Source: Pohlia nutans
Taxonomy: Eukaryota > Streptophyta > Bryopsida > Bryales > Mniaceae
Reading direction: 5' to 3'
Assembly: GCA_022496805.1 (NCBI GenBank)
Contig: CM040085.1
Span: 22,225,811 to 22,289,810, forward strand
DNA length: 64,000 nt
Both the position numbers and the translations under genes were made by a program. A model generated the notes under the pieces. That model saw only the letters and a list, made by a program, of their open reading frames with translations, was not told the origin of the DNA and made no database searches. Positions 29,855-42,071 of the stretch are shown one piece after another (the first letter of the stretch is position 1; each line of letters starts with the position of its first letter).

Positions 29855-30944
29855 ATGATCAATAAATTCTCATTTCTTCCTATAAACCTACTAAAGGAAA
29901 CTCTAAGAATACATAAACTACTACATGAATATTCTCACCCCGCGCCACTACCAAACACACCTCCAACACTAACCCAGGAAATACATACAACAAACCATAA
30001 TACGCACATTATTACATGGAATGCCTCATCGCTAAATACAGCCTTACCAAACCTTCATAATCTAATTTACAATACAACCAATAACCCCGCAATCATTACA
30101 ATACAAGAAACTAAGTTAACAGCAACAAAATCCACCAAATACACACAAAACCTATATCCAAAATACAAATTAATATTCAATAATACACACGCCCTGACAA
30201 GATGTATACAACAAAGATTGCCATGCACACCAGCAAGAGGAGGACTCCTCACACTTATAAACAAAAAATACGCGTACCCTGGTAACATCACTAAAATCCC
30301 TACTCCAGCAAAAATATCACCATACCTACGAATAATAAAAATCAATAACAAACCTCTACAAATCATCTCCAATTCTGCACATGTATATGCCATCACATGT
30401 AGAAGACACCCATTATATACCAATAATTCAACAAAATATAACTCAACAAATTACAACCCATCCAAACCACACATATATACTGTGTGGGGACTTCAATAGA
30501 GACATAGCCCTTATAGGACGTCAAAACAAATTCAACACAACTCCACCCCAAGCAAAAGATATTGAATGGCGTACATTTACAAACAACCTCCAACTAACAT
30601 ATATTCCAACAAATAGCCCATTTTTCAGACAAGGAGGTCAAAACTATAACCAAACCAGTTTGATTGATGGATACTACATCAAAACACCAAACAATACTTT
30701 ATACACATCAAATAATGATCATAATCTAAACTCAAACCACTCACCTATCACACTACACATCCCACTAAACACATTATTAGCGCGATCCACACCAATAACA
30801 ATAAACAAACCACCAAGAATTTTCAACCCTATCCCACAAATAAATATTGAAAAATTCAAAACAATTTTTTTTGAGGAAAATGCACTCCAAATAAATGAAC
30901 TCACCACAATACTAATGAATGAACAACTAACAGACAACGAATGA
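29855..30944 (+). pseudogene. LINE AP-endonuclease domain, frameshifted
   Basis: The frame 29855-30499 has the first endonuclease motifs: TWNASSLN (Asn near 30020) and IQETKL (catalytic Glu near 30110). Around 30380 the reading moves to the frame 30381-30944, which holds VYMPSH-like, LCGDFNRD (Asp/Asn near 30489), SLIDGYYI (Asp near 30666) and SNHSPI (catalytic His near 30738). The last motif is normally SDH, so the Asp partner of the His is replaced by Asn. The enzyme would nick target DNA for target-primed reverse transcription. The frameshift, the missing RT and the substitution show decay. Confidence 0.72.
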
Positions 30945-31330
30945 CAAACTTCATATACAAAATTAGATCATGTAATACAAAAAATATCAGATAAAATTCA
31001 AGAAACCTGCAGTGCACCACCGCTCCCATCATTAACAAATCGCACCTTCCAACAAGGAGGCTTCCTACCAAGAATACTTCAAAAAAAAATGGAAAAACTA
31101 TTTATCTACTTACCACCTAGTCAGAAAAACAATTTATATAATTAAAAACACATCAAACTGGCAAACACACCCAATAATAGAAGAATTAAAAAAACCACAC
31201 TAACGTCACCATCCCACCACCTCTAGATGAAGAACAAAACTAACAAACATGGATCAAAACCATAGTAGAATTAGCCAAAACCGCAAAAATTCAAGCCTGT
31301 AAAATCACTACAAAATACATATATATTTAA

Positions 31331-33299
31331 AAAAAAAAATTGAACGATTGAATGGGATATGGTGGTTGCATTTTGCATTTAGAGTAAAGCTTTTCGCAAA
31401 AAGCATAATAGAGTAATTTTTAATTGTATGAATTTTTTTTTCGTGAATAATAAATCTTCCTTCTAAAACTTTGGATTATAATTTAATGTGCAAAAAAATT
31501 TTAAAAATTTAAATTTAAAAAAATGGTATAACGGGTTCACATATACGGGAGGAGGCCTGCACCTGTCAGATTCTGTATCTACAGTTCCAAGTGTCAAGTC
31601 TCAAATTCCAAGTGTCAAGTCCCAGGATCCAAATGTCAAGTCCCAAGTTCCGAGTTCCAAGTGTCTTATAAATGGAAAGGCCCCTCAAAGGTTTTATATT
31701 CCATACCCGAGTCCCACTACCTCAAAATATGGAATTAGTGGAACAATCTCAGTGCCTGAGGGTTGGATGAAAATTCAACAAATCGGATGCAACACCGGAC
31801 GAGTCACGTCACCACCTGAGTTCATAAATAAAATCTGCAGATTTGTTGGCTCATGATCGCGAGTCTCCACTTCCCATTTGCTGCGCCCCGCAGCATCCGC
31901 AACATTCCAAATCAAAAATAAATTCGCATCAAGTCCAAGGCGTATAGTTCGCCTCACACAGCCTTTGTTGGTCCTCCAACAATTTGGTTTGCATAGAATC
32001 TTGCTCATATTTGAATTGCCTTTGTCCCGAAATCCAAGGAGAATTTCAGTTTTCAACATGTATTTTTATTCCGGTTACACTCGTTAAGAATATAGATTTG
32101 AATTCACGTGAATTTTGGGGGTTAGGATTTTGATTTTGATTTCACTTAACTCAAATATAACAAATCAAATGAATTTAGTTGGGTGTCATTTAACTTGAAT
32201 GAACTTGCTTTCATTTGTACCACAAAAGGGCCGGTTATTGTTTTCAATTTTTTTTACATGAACATGTATAAATAAAATTTATTCTAAAAAAATAAAAAAA
32301 CAACCTTCCTTAATGTATAAATTTTCAAAATAGTTCAAAAACTTTCAACTTCTTTTTGCCCCAAAAATAAACGCAACAATGCTATCATGTGAGTGGGGAG
32401 TTGAGATTGGAGAATGGAATCTCAGGGAAGGCATTCAATGTATTCAATGCAAACCACATGCAACCAATTGATTTTTCAACACCCTATTAATTTTTTTAAT
32501 AAATTTTGATTTAGCTTCAAGTTTTTGAGTGTTGTTGTATGATCATTATATATTTTATTTGAAAAACTCTTGATTCAATTAAATTCAACATCACTTTTAG
32601 AAACACAATTGAAGATTGAACTAAAATGCTTGTACTTTCACTTTAAATATTTATCAAGATTGCATTTGGATGACAATAGCATCCAACTAAGGTATACATG
32701 AACTATAAATGAGCTTTCATTTATTGGCAATTTAAAAATATTTTTAAAAATATTTTTTACAATGTGATATAGAGGGGTCCAAAAAAAATCACTCGTACAA
32801 TATAGTTTTAAAAAATAAGATATTGTAAGTAATTATTTAGAATAAATAAAATTCACTAAAATTCACAATATAAGCTTTCAACACAGAAAAACATACTATA
32901 TTTTTTTCAAATTGTTTGATTGATTTTTAACAATGTAAGATAGGGGGTCAAAGACTCGATCTCACGTAGTCTACAAGGAATACATTCAGTGATCTTCCTG
33001 GAAATAGAGGGCAAGATTTTCTTGGATTCTTTGCCAAAAATAACCCAAAAATCTAAATTTGTAAAAAAATTAAAATAAAAGAGATTCTTTTTTAAAAAAT
33101 AATAAATAATAAATGAAAAATAAATAAGGACATTGTTTGTCAAAATGTCCCTAACCTATGACCGTCTCCACTAGGAAATCTTCTTTTGGTTTGGAGTAAA
33201 GAACAACATAATACGTAGTAATATCATTTTACATCGCATTTACACACTCATATTTTGATACATTGTAATTAACCTTAATATATCGTAATTAGCCTTAAG
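31331..33299. other. Stretch with a small in-frame repeat and no clear gene
   Basis: 31420-31490 shares a segment (ataataaatcttcctt) with 12290-12320. 31580-31660 is a minisatellite (a caagtgtcaagtcccaag-type unit) that encodes PSVKSQ repeats in one open frame. 31680-32080 is GC-richer, with frames on both strands but no domain. 32200-33140 is AT-rich. Confidence 0.4.
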
Positions 33300-33975
33300 T
33301 ATTTAAATGAACAAATCAAATTATTATATTTTGTGAATAGTATTAAGGATGATTTATATCTCTGTTTTTAATAATTTTTAATTAACCTCCTCTACGCGAG
33401 CTAAGTAAGGATGTTCATAATAGCAATTATTATTTTATTTTATTTTTTGTCAATTAAAAAAGAAATCATGAAATTGATACTAATCATGGTATATTTCAAA
33501 ACTATAGATGTTCAAACACTTGACTTTAATATATGTTTTAATTTAATATTTTGTAATTAACATTAACCTCTAAAAGAGCAACTGTCTATTGTAGATGAAA
33601 TATGTTATAATGGGTTGAAATGTAATACTCTAAGTGTAGTGATTTTTGGAGATTTTTTGGTTGTTTGATTCTATGAGTTAACTTTTTTAAGAGCACTTTT
33701 GAATACTTTTGAACTAAGATTTTAGAAATTTTTGGTGAATCACTACAATACGGAATGAAGCATAAAAATTTCTCAAACATGCATGAAGCTAACATCCCGT
33801 AAAATCTATAGTACAAAATCCACAGTACTAAAAGTGTATGACGGATGTGAAATTGGATGAAATTTGTACATCGTCCAAAAAATAGATGTGTAGGCAGTTA
33901 GGGGTTAATTATTAAATGAATAAATCAAATTATTATAATTTGTGAATAGTACTACAGATGATTTTTTTTTTATGT
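33300..33975. repeat. ~65-bp direct duplication flanking a MITE fragment
   Basis: 33300-33362 and 33909-33975 are close copies (aaatcaaattattata.tttgtgaatagta). The copies bracket the truncated group A MITE at 33585-33908. Confidence 0.6.
33585..33908 (-). mobile_element. Truncated MITE group A copy
   Basis: It corresponds to the right half of the 57987-58573 copy, ending GGCAGTTAGGGGTTAA (TTAA 33905-33908). The left half is missing. Confidence 0.75.
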
Positions 33976-36221
33976 ATTTCTTGTTTTTTATTTTATTAAA
34001 ATCCAATTTGATATGCTCATAAGGTTGAAGCTTGTAAGGTCACAGGTCCTAGTCTAAAGGAATATTTAAGCTCATAATTCACAAACTTGCAAAAGAATGT
34101 CTAGTTCTCTGTGAAACGAATATTTGCCCTCCTCTTTATATCAATATTTTAAAGTTCTTTTTCCTTCACAACAAGTTCGAGTCATTACCTAACCTTTCAC
34201 TATTAGAAAATGGCGACTAAACCAATAGATAATCAACAATTCTTTGTTGTTGTGGGCACTGGCGGGCATTACTTGACATGTTTAACAGTTTCTTATTAAG
34301 GATTCAACAAAAGTCTCTCGGTTTCTTTTGGTTTAGGCACTACAAAAAAAATTGTGACTGAGTCAACAGAAATCAAGACTAAGTTAACAAAAATCGAGCA
34401 TGTTTTAATAAATTACTGGTTTTGTAAATGTTGAAAGATGCATATTGAAGCATCAATTTTAAAAATCATGAGAAATTAGATTGAAAAATATAAATTTTAG
34501 ATTAATTCTACGAAATAGAGTCAAGAAGTTTATTATATATATAATAATGTAATTAGAATCTATATATAATATATATATGTATATAATATGTATATATATA
34601 TTATAAGAGCATAATAATATATATATATATAATTATTAAACTTATTTTGAAATTTTATTTTGAAGTTTTGATTGTGATGCAATTCTAAAAAGTATTACTC
34701 CTCAAAATGGTGAATGGTGTTCAATCAACATCATTTTTTACTTAACCCACATCTAAAATCTTTTTTAAAGTTCATTTTTAGCATGATTCTTTCTTAATTT
34801 AAGTTGGTTCTATTTTAATGAAGTATAAATGCTCCAAAAATTTTGTTCTAAGATTGAACACCAAAAACTTCTTAATAGTTCACCAAAATCAACATTCTGT
34901 TTTTGGAGAATAAAAATTTGTATGATTGATCAAAATGTTTTCTTCATGAATTCTTGATTTAATATTTCAGAAAAAATCAATTTAGTATCAATTTACATGC
35001 AATAGTTGTAGAGTTTTTATTGGTTATATGTAGTAGACGAACAACTTTTTTGTCATTGGTTTTATGAAAATGTACATTTTTTTAGAACTTTTTTCTAATT
35101 TGAAAGATGTTTATTTCTAGATTATCTATGCATGTATTCAATTATAGGTGTAAAACCTATCAATGATGGTTTTAAAATGAATTTATAAGTTTGGACAATG
35201 AAAATAAGCACCAAAAACTCACCAAAAATCAGCATTCAAATTTTGGACAATGAAATAAGGGAGACAATCTTTTGTTTAGAATACTGTTCTATAGTTTTCA
35301 AAAGTGCAATCGTATAAATCAAAAAACATATAATAAAAATCTTGGTTGATTTTCCAAAAGATCAAAACTACAATGACATCGTGATCAAAAGATTCAAAAA
35401 TCTTTTATTTTGCAAAAGTTATGCACATTGGAAAATTAATAATATGTTTTTTTAAAATTCCTTTTACTTCAAAATCATTAGAAAAAATAGGAAGATGTTT
35501 TATCAAATTTTCTTACTTAAAAATATTCCTCATTACAACACCTACGCATGATGATAAAAAAAAGTCAAAGAATGTTTTGTTTTGCAAAAGTTATAAACAT
35601 TTGAAAAATGATGTTTTCCTAATTCTCTTGTCATTTCAAAACTACTATAGAAATTATGATAGATTTCAAATTTTCTTCCTCAAATAGATTCCTTACTGCA
35701 ATATCTACACAGGAAAAAAAAAAACATCTAAAAATGTTTAGTTTTACAAAACTTTGCTATTATAAAAAGTCACGAAACAATTTTAAGTGTTGATTTTTTT
35801 AATTAATGCTATATTAATTATTTTTTACAAGGCATGTGCATGTGTGAGAGATAAAGAGATAGTTACGGGAGATGGTTAGGGATGATCTCTATTATCCAAC
35901 AAGTTTTGGGTTCGAATTCTTTAGGTTCACTAGTAGTGAGGTGACGGTTTGACTTTGACTTAGTGGGTTGACTTCATGTGGTGGGTTGACTGTGATGTAG
36001 GAGTTTGACTTTTATGATAAAACAATTTTACTTTTATGACATGGCAATTTGACTTTATGACGTGGTAGTTTGACTTGATTCGGTAAATTAGTGTTTTTTT
36101 TAGGAAGAGGATTTTTTATTTTATTTTTTCGATTTACATTGTCCAAATTGAAAGATTTTTTCACATTAGATCAACATATTTCTGGAGTGGCGTCACACTC
36201 ACCCCGGGGGGGCGTGGCGCC
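33976..36221. other. AT-rich stretch with TTGAC-type repeats and no gene
   Basis: 34539-34632 is an AT microsatellite-like patch. 35940-36080 contains seven TTGACT-type motifs in short degenerate repeats (for example gtgggttgact). No coding region can be supported. Confidence 0.45.
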
Positions 36222-36440
36222 TGCCATTCTTGGAATGGGTGGCGGACGCCATGATTCTTTTTAAACATTCATACTCTTTTTGAAAAATGTTTGAACTTTG
36301 CCATTGGCATGCGGATGGCGTGACGCCCCACAAATGGGGTGTTGTAGATACTCCATTCCAGGGGTGGCGAGTGCGATGATTTTTTTTTAAACATTCATAT
36401 TTGTTTTGAAGAATGTTTGAACTCTACCATTGGCTTGCGA
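36222..36440. repeat. Tandem duplication, ~128-bp unit
   Basis: Two copies share cattc.(t/a)gg..tgggtggcg, a taaacattcata block and a gaa.aatgtttgaact.t.ccattggc block, starting near 36222 and 36351. They sit beside a GC-rich patch at 36190-36235. Confidence 0.65.
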
Positions 36441-37633
36441 CAAATCACATGTTGATAAGCAGTTCAAGTAATTTGGATTGAATCTATCGAGTGAATCCTA
36501 GAAATGTATGACCAATGTGCAAGACTAAGTGTTTATTTCTCAGCACCCATCACTAGGATTAAGTTCTGATGATGTTTGCTGAAATCAAAACCGCTTTTGA
36601 TGGGCGCTCAGAGAGTTGGGATTTGCTATGAAATACGTGCGTGACAGTCATGAATATCACTCGTTGCTACGAATCGTTCATTCTGGTTCATTAGGCTTGT
36701 TTTGATGGAAAGATTTATGAGATTGGGATAATCAACAATTCATTATTCCAGGCCACGCAGTCACTCAATCATGTGAATCTTCTTCCTTAAATTGAAAATC
36801 ATCCGGAATACATGCATGGTGATATTAGACTGTCAAATTACTGCCATTGAATTAGTCAAGTCTATTACCTTTCCGAAATTGCATTTAGAAAAGATTGTTT
36901 ATTACAATTCTATTACATAGTCAATTTTGTACAGCAAAAGTTTGGGTGTCAATAGTGTTATCCGTAAAGTCACTCATAAGTGGGTGAGTGGACCTTACTT
37001 TGAGTGAACAATAGGTTTGTTCTCCAAAAAATAACTTGTTTTGGGCACTAAAAAAAACTGTGGATGCAAAATTTGAAAGCACCAAAAACGGTGCCCAAAA
37101 ACTTCTGATTCAAAGTTTTGACGCGCGCCCTGAGTATTCAGGCAAGATGGCCACCTGACACCATAGACGATCGAGAGCGTGGGGAGAACCACCACAACAA
37201 CGTCCATTAGTGTGGGGAGAACCACCGCGACGAGATCTTTTTTTTTTTTTGTTTCCGTTGTGAGTGTTGTCGCTCCCTGCGATGGAGGGAGGAGACGGTG
37301 GTGATAGGAGACGGTGGTGGTGATCCCAGGCTTAGACTTGGTTTCTCACTGTTTGATGATTGTCGTCGCGTGGGCATTGACAAAGGCACATCTGCGTTTC
37401 AATTGCCCGTTGTGCCGCCCGTTGTACCAAATCTGGGCTGGCGAACACAAGTGGGAGAAGGCAGCAATTGGAGGGGAGTTGCGTCGTGGTTGGTTGGAGA
37501 CGGGAGAGGCGGGCAACGTCATTCGGATTTCTTCTCAATCAAACCTTTCCTACATTTCATATCCATACCAATGCAATTAAATTGCAAAGCACATTCTAGT
37601 AAAACATTATTAACTAGAGATCAAAAGGGGGGG
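36441..37633. other. Stretch without a supported gene
   Basis: 37170-37230 repeats gtggggagaaccacc twice. 37240-37540 is GC-richer with overlapping frames on both strands (gacggtggtg repeats), possibly a decayed 5' gene region or promoter. No domain is recognised. Confidence 0.35.
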
Positions 37634-37955
37634 TTAACATACTTTAGTTTTAAGTGCTAAATTATTCGATGTATCATCTGATGTTTTGACACCTTTATTG
37701 CCCGTAATGAGAGCTTCTATTGGGGTAACGCTAGTCAAATCCGCAACGTCGTCTCCTCCAAAATTTATTGCTCTAGGAATACTCGCAATACTTTCATATA
37801 CTTTTGACTTTATCTTAGATTGCCTCATTCGGCTCTGCTCTATAATCTTCCTATTAGAAAATTTGACTTTTGTCTTATTCTTTTTTTTCTTCTGCACTTG
37901 TAGACTCTGTCCCTCAATTCGATTGTCCTCTTGTAGTATCTCTCCTTTCTTTAAA
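37634..37955 (-). CDS. Exon-like ORF of unknown function (minus strand)
   Basis: A coherent minus-strand frame ends with TAA at 37634 and is open back to a potential splice acceptor (gacgttgtag) near 37955. It encodes a very Lys-rich segment followed by an ordered-looking stretch (IPRAINFGGDDVADLTSVTP) and could be the last exon of a gene extending to ~39200. No family is recognised. Other exons are uncertain and the gene may be dead. Confidence 0.3.
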
Positions 37956-38708
37956 CTACAACGTCAGAAATCCAAGTATCACATGCAATTGTTTGTACAT
38001 CAAGGATGAGCCAATATATTACAAAAAATTGATATTACTGACCGAATCAATCATAGTAGTTGATTATTAACTTCGGCGGTTTTAGAATTAACATGTAAAC
38101 ATAGTTATCAATGATACGTACAAGGACAAAGAAGTCTATAATGCATCTCCAGCACAAAGATTGTTACAATCACAATAACAACGTTGCAGTTGCAAAACAA
38201 CTTGAACCATGGTTAATTCACACTTTTGATCAAAGTAATGGCATGGTACAATTGCATCTCAAAGTCGTCTCGCCAACATCCAAGATACACATCCATGTCG
38301 TCTCGTGTTTATTGCCCTAAACTTTTCTATTTGTCTCTATAATCACCAAGCTCACGCGTAAATCGCTCTACTGTGCTACTCACAAGTAATGCACACTAGA
38401 GCAATTGATAGATAAAATGTTGAAGTACAATTATAGGGCATAGAGCATAGCAAATGTCTTAACACTTAATCTTCATCCATACTGTCATCTATCTTGACTG
38501 ACACAAGTTTTCATTCATACGCAGTAACTGGCTACACTGACATAAATTAAATGAATGTCGACGGGCACCAAAACTTTCTATTGCAGTCAACCGTCCTTTC
38601 ATTATAGACTGTTTAATAACAACATGAAATTGCTCGACCGTGTCTGACCAAATCTGCAAGTTCACTAACATTCAATACAGTATACGCACGCACAATAGCA
38701 ACGTTACT

Positions 38709-38995
38709 TTAAAATAGACCATTGATTTTAAAAAATCGAGTGAAGCTCAAACTCGACGGTAGATCTAATTTTTTAGAATTCATCGCGTAGCAATGTCCTT
38801 GATCGTTTCGACGTTGTCTCCACCAATTGCCTAGGTCGCGTCTTCCTTCGCGACCACTTTTTGCAAACTTGTCAAGATTAGGTCTTTTAATCTCCACATG
38901 TACTCTAACTTTGCCGTCTTTGTTGATTACTATATATTGCACACCATGGCCAATCCTAGTAGGTTCGAGCGTTGTAGATTTGTCAAATGCCAGTC
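38709..38995 (-). CDS. Exon-like ORF of unknown function (minus strand)
   Basis: The frame begins just after a potential acceptor (cattgtttag) at ~38996 and runs to a stop at 38709. It encodes GVQYIVINKDGKVRVHVEIK, which looks like paired beta strands, then a basic segment with two Trp. A further open frame at 38489-38671 on the same strand may belong with it. These lie head-to-head with the broken SWIM gene at 39303, so both may be parts of one mobile or duplicated unit. No function can be assigned. Confidence 0.3.
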
Positions 38996-39302
38996 CTAAA
39001 CAATGAATTCGATGCTTTCAGTTAGAAAGGAGGGACAACAATATAACTGCATGATTCAAATCCACTATCTTATCATTTATACTCATTTACATTGCCTATG
39101 ATACTCTAGTTCACCTTCGTGAATCTCTTGCCACTAAATCTCAACACTTGTGATGGATGCTTTTGAAGTTTGTTGCGTAGAGGAAGTCATCGAGTTGAAA
39201 AAGTTTAGGAGATTAAAAACGTGAAGCACTGACGACTACCCCGTACTGTGGAAGAAGGGGTTTAGGGTTTAGGGTACACGTGATTCCTAGTCTTAACTTT
39301 AA

Positions 39303-41932
39303 GTGCACTCCCCGGGGCTTAGTGTGGTAGATAGGTTGAGAGCATGCATTTATTTAGGATACCATCGCCGCCATGTTGCCACTAGCCAATGCCAGGAATC
39401 TTTGGAAATAATCACCGGCTTGATTGCAGCAGAAGTTGAGAAGACACCAACGACGAAAGACTCTGCAATTGCATTGGCAGCCAGCAAAGAGTTTTTGGAC
39501 ACCTTTTTAGTCCACATTGGGCCTGGTCCGGAAAAAATGCTGCGCGGGGCAGAATTGGATGAGGTCATTGACAAGTTCCGCATGCTCAGTTCTCCAAATG
39601 TTCAAAATATCATCGCAACATTTCGTGCGACCGCCAAAAAAAAAGGGGAAATTGAGCGGATTTTTGAAATGAAGAAAGTGGCAAAGATGGAGTACATCCA
39701 CGATAGCATCTTCTCAGGACAAGGGCAAGACAAAGTGAACCTATTCAAGATGCTCGTGGATGGTCCCGGTAGTGGTGTTGATTTCGTCCAGCGAATGCAA
39801 CCCGGAGGCGACTTTCAAAACTACTTCGTCATGTTCAACCACATGAAGAGGGTAAGGCCTTGGATAACCCTTGCATGTCACGTGTACGATTTCACATATT
39901 GCAAGATGATGACAATTGCGGAATGTGACATGCAGTCAAAAAGTATAGATGGTCAAGTGATTTTTTAGAAGTATCTCAACAAGGTCATGGCTAGAAATGA
40001 TGTTGCTCACCCTAATTTCAAAAGCTTCATGTGCAACGGTGCACAAGCTAATTTTAACACGGTACGCATTGTTTATGGATCTAGAGACCCATCCGTGGTA
40101 ATGGTTGACCGGAAGAGGACTTGCTTGTTCCATTGATCTACGAGCGTGCACAAGCATACAGAGAAGCTCATGGCGAAAAGCTTTTGCAACCAACACATCA
40201 AGCTCTGCATGCAATACAAGGATGCTAAATCTATGGCGAAAGCGGATCTGATGTATCTAGAGCTTTGAGCGTGGTGGTATTCCTCTAGAACAGCAACTGA
40301 AGATGCAATTAGAGAACTAGAAGATTGGTTGGCCTTTTGGCACTTCCGCTACCGCCAGTGGGGAGGTTTCATGGAAACAATGTGCCCTTTCTATTCTTTT
40401 AAACTATTTTCATGTTTGATTGTTGGATTCTAATATAAAAGGAAAGATATCAGACCTGATCAAAGGGGGTGGTCACACTCGACGAGGGGGGTGTCGGAGC
40501 CGAGGGAAGGAGGGTTGTCGGACCCAACGAGGAGGGGGTGTAGTTCAAGCTCTAAAAATATTGTGCATCATAAGAATACCTAATGAGAGTGTGAGCTAAA
40601 CCCGTGTTTGTGATATATTCTATTTTATCTTATTTTTCTCTTCTTCTCTATTCAGAACCTTACTCCGGAAGAACTCGCGAACATCCCAGCTTGCAATCTT
40701 GCAAAGAATGTTCACAACAAGTGGTTGCAGTCTTCAGGAAATTGCGGATTAGACCTCTTTGTTGCAACCACCAACGACTAGTCTTGTGCCTTCATACAAA
40801 TGACAAACTACTGTTCATACTTGTGTGGCGGAGCGTCAGGAACAGGCTCTTCAAAACACGACTTGAAAATAAAGAGAGCTTTGCAATTTCAAGACGGAAA
40901 TGGTTTTCGGATCCACGAAGAGGAAGTTAGACATGTCCATCGGTTTTAAAGGTGACTCCCATTGTCGAGACTAGTTCAACTTCTCACACCTTCGTGTCCA
41001 AACAAGGTCCGCCGCTGCTCGATCGAGTGCAGAGGACATACGTACTCCTACAAGTCTTGCGTCCTTTTCCTCAAGCGTATTGGTAACAGACTGTGATGTT
41101 ACCAAATGGTGAGAAATCCAAAAAACGATGCTATGTTGTTCAATCAGATAACAATTCAAAGTGCCAGATGGTCATTGTTAAAGGAGGGAAGGTAATTGTA
41201 GCTCTTACCTACAAAGGTGTAAAACGAAAGTGGCGGGTAGAGGGAACTGAAACTGAAGATTTTTGGTTCTGTCCAGATCAAATTGCTAGGTGTGTAATGG
41301 GTCCTAAGCGTGGCTTTGTTTTAACGCGTCTGTAGATCCCAAATGTTTGATCAGCCTTGACTGGGACTAACCTATGGCAAGATCTTGGAGCTCCAGGATG
41401 CCGGTTTCCACCTTCAATCTACAATTCCGCTCTTGCTACAACGCCTCTCCGTAGGGTCCAAAATATTTGAGCCGATATTGTGGACTCACCCACGTCCACC
41501 CATTCTGAACGAGTCCCCACTATCCGGAGCGGCAAGAACGTGCGCCACAACAACAAAGCGCCCACAGAAGCTCACCGAAACCAATGGGAGAGTGCTCAAA
41601 ACGTGAAGGCATCTATTATCCGAGTGAACTTCCTTCCATATCCGAGACTGGGAGCGATTGTTGCCTTGCAATTAGGAGTCCAGCCTAACGCAAACGTATA
41701 CAACATCATTCTTTGCAATTCTCTAGCCTGTACGTGCCCACATTATAACAACATGACTTCTTCACCGGTTGGAAGGCGTGGAATGTACGTCAACTACAAG
41801 CACCTTTACTATATCTTTTGCTTCCTCTGCAAGCTAGACTACAAAGTGGACACGTTCATCCATGCCCCTACTCTAAACATGGACAAAGTCCAGCTGATTC
41901 TAGTAGCTGTAGGGATAATCAAGATGCCTTAG
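39303..41932 (+). pseudogene. Broken gene with a C-terminal SWIM-type zinc finger
   Basis: A long coding-like region in several pieces. 39303 to ~40390 is one frame with three in-frame stops (39966-39968 TAG, 40134-40136 TGA, 40266-40268 TGA) and ends in a conserved-looking Trp-rich segment (EDWLAFWHFRYRQWGGF). A plausible intron follows, with an acceptor at 40654-40655. Then comes 40656-40925 (LTPEELANIPACNLAKNVHN, one internal TAG), 41087-41335, and 41480-41932. The last holds a SWIM-like finger with CTCPHYNN and later YKHLYYIF; the second Cys-x-His pair reads Tyr-x-His, so the Zn site is probably lost. SWIM fingers occur in MULE-derived and other chromatin proteins. Several stops are consistent with C-to-T or G-to-A change. 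The family is not otherwise recognised. Confidence 0.55.
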
Positions 41933-42046
41933 TTTTATGTGCATTTTCATAGATGATCAATTAGAAAGAGCAGCTTTTGAACAATGGGACTTCTAATGAG
42001 TCACGTAATATTATAGCACAAAGTACTAGTACTTAGTGTCCTACAC

Positions 42047-42071
42047 TATATATATATATATATATATATAT
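42047..42071. repeat. (TA)n microsatellite
   Basis: About 12 uninterrupted TA units. Confidence 0.95.

Larger units (their letters stand above)
28436..31330 (+). mobile_element. Degraded LINE (APE-type) lacking a recognisable reverse transcriptase
   Basis: The plus strand is strikingly A/C-rich and G-poor over nearly 3 kb, unlike its surroundings, as seen on the sense strand of many LINEs. It contains a 2A-like motif (29313-29369) and an AP-endonuclease-like domain (29855-30944). Reading continues with stops to ~31150 and the block ends at an A-run (31330). The reverse transcriptase that should follow the endonuclease is absent. LINEs normally lose their 5' rather than 3' end, so a deletion or a non-autonomous design is likely. 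Confidence 0.6.

Noticed and set aside
35865..35935. Possible tRNA-derived SINE or tRNA gene (GGTTCGAATTC box-B-like)
   Set aside because: No convincing A box or cloverleaf and no poly-A/T tail or target duplication found.
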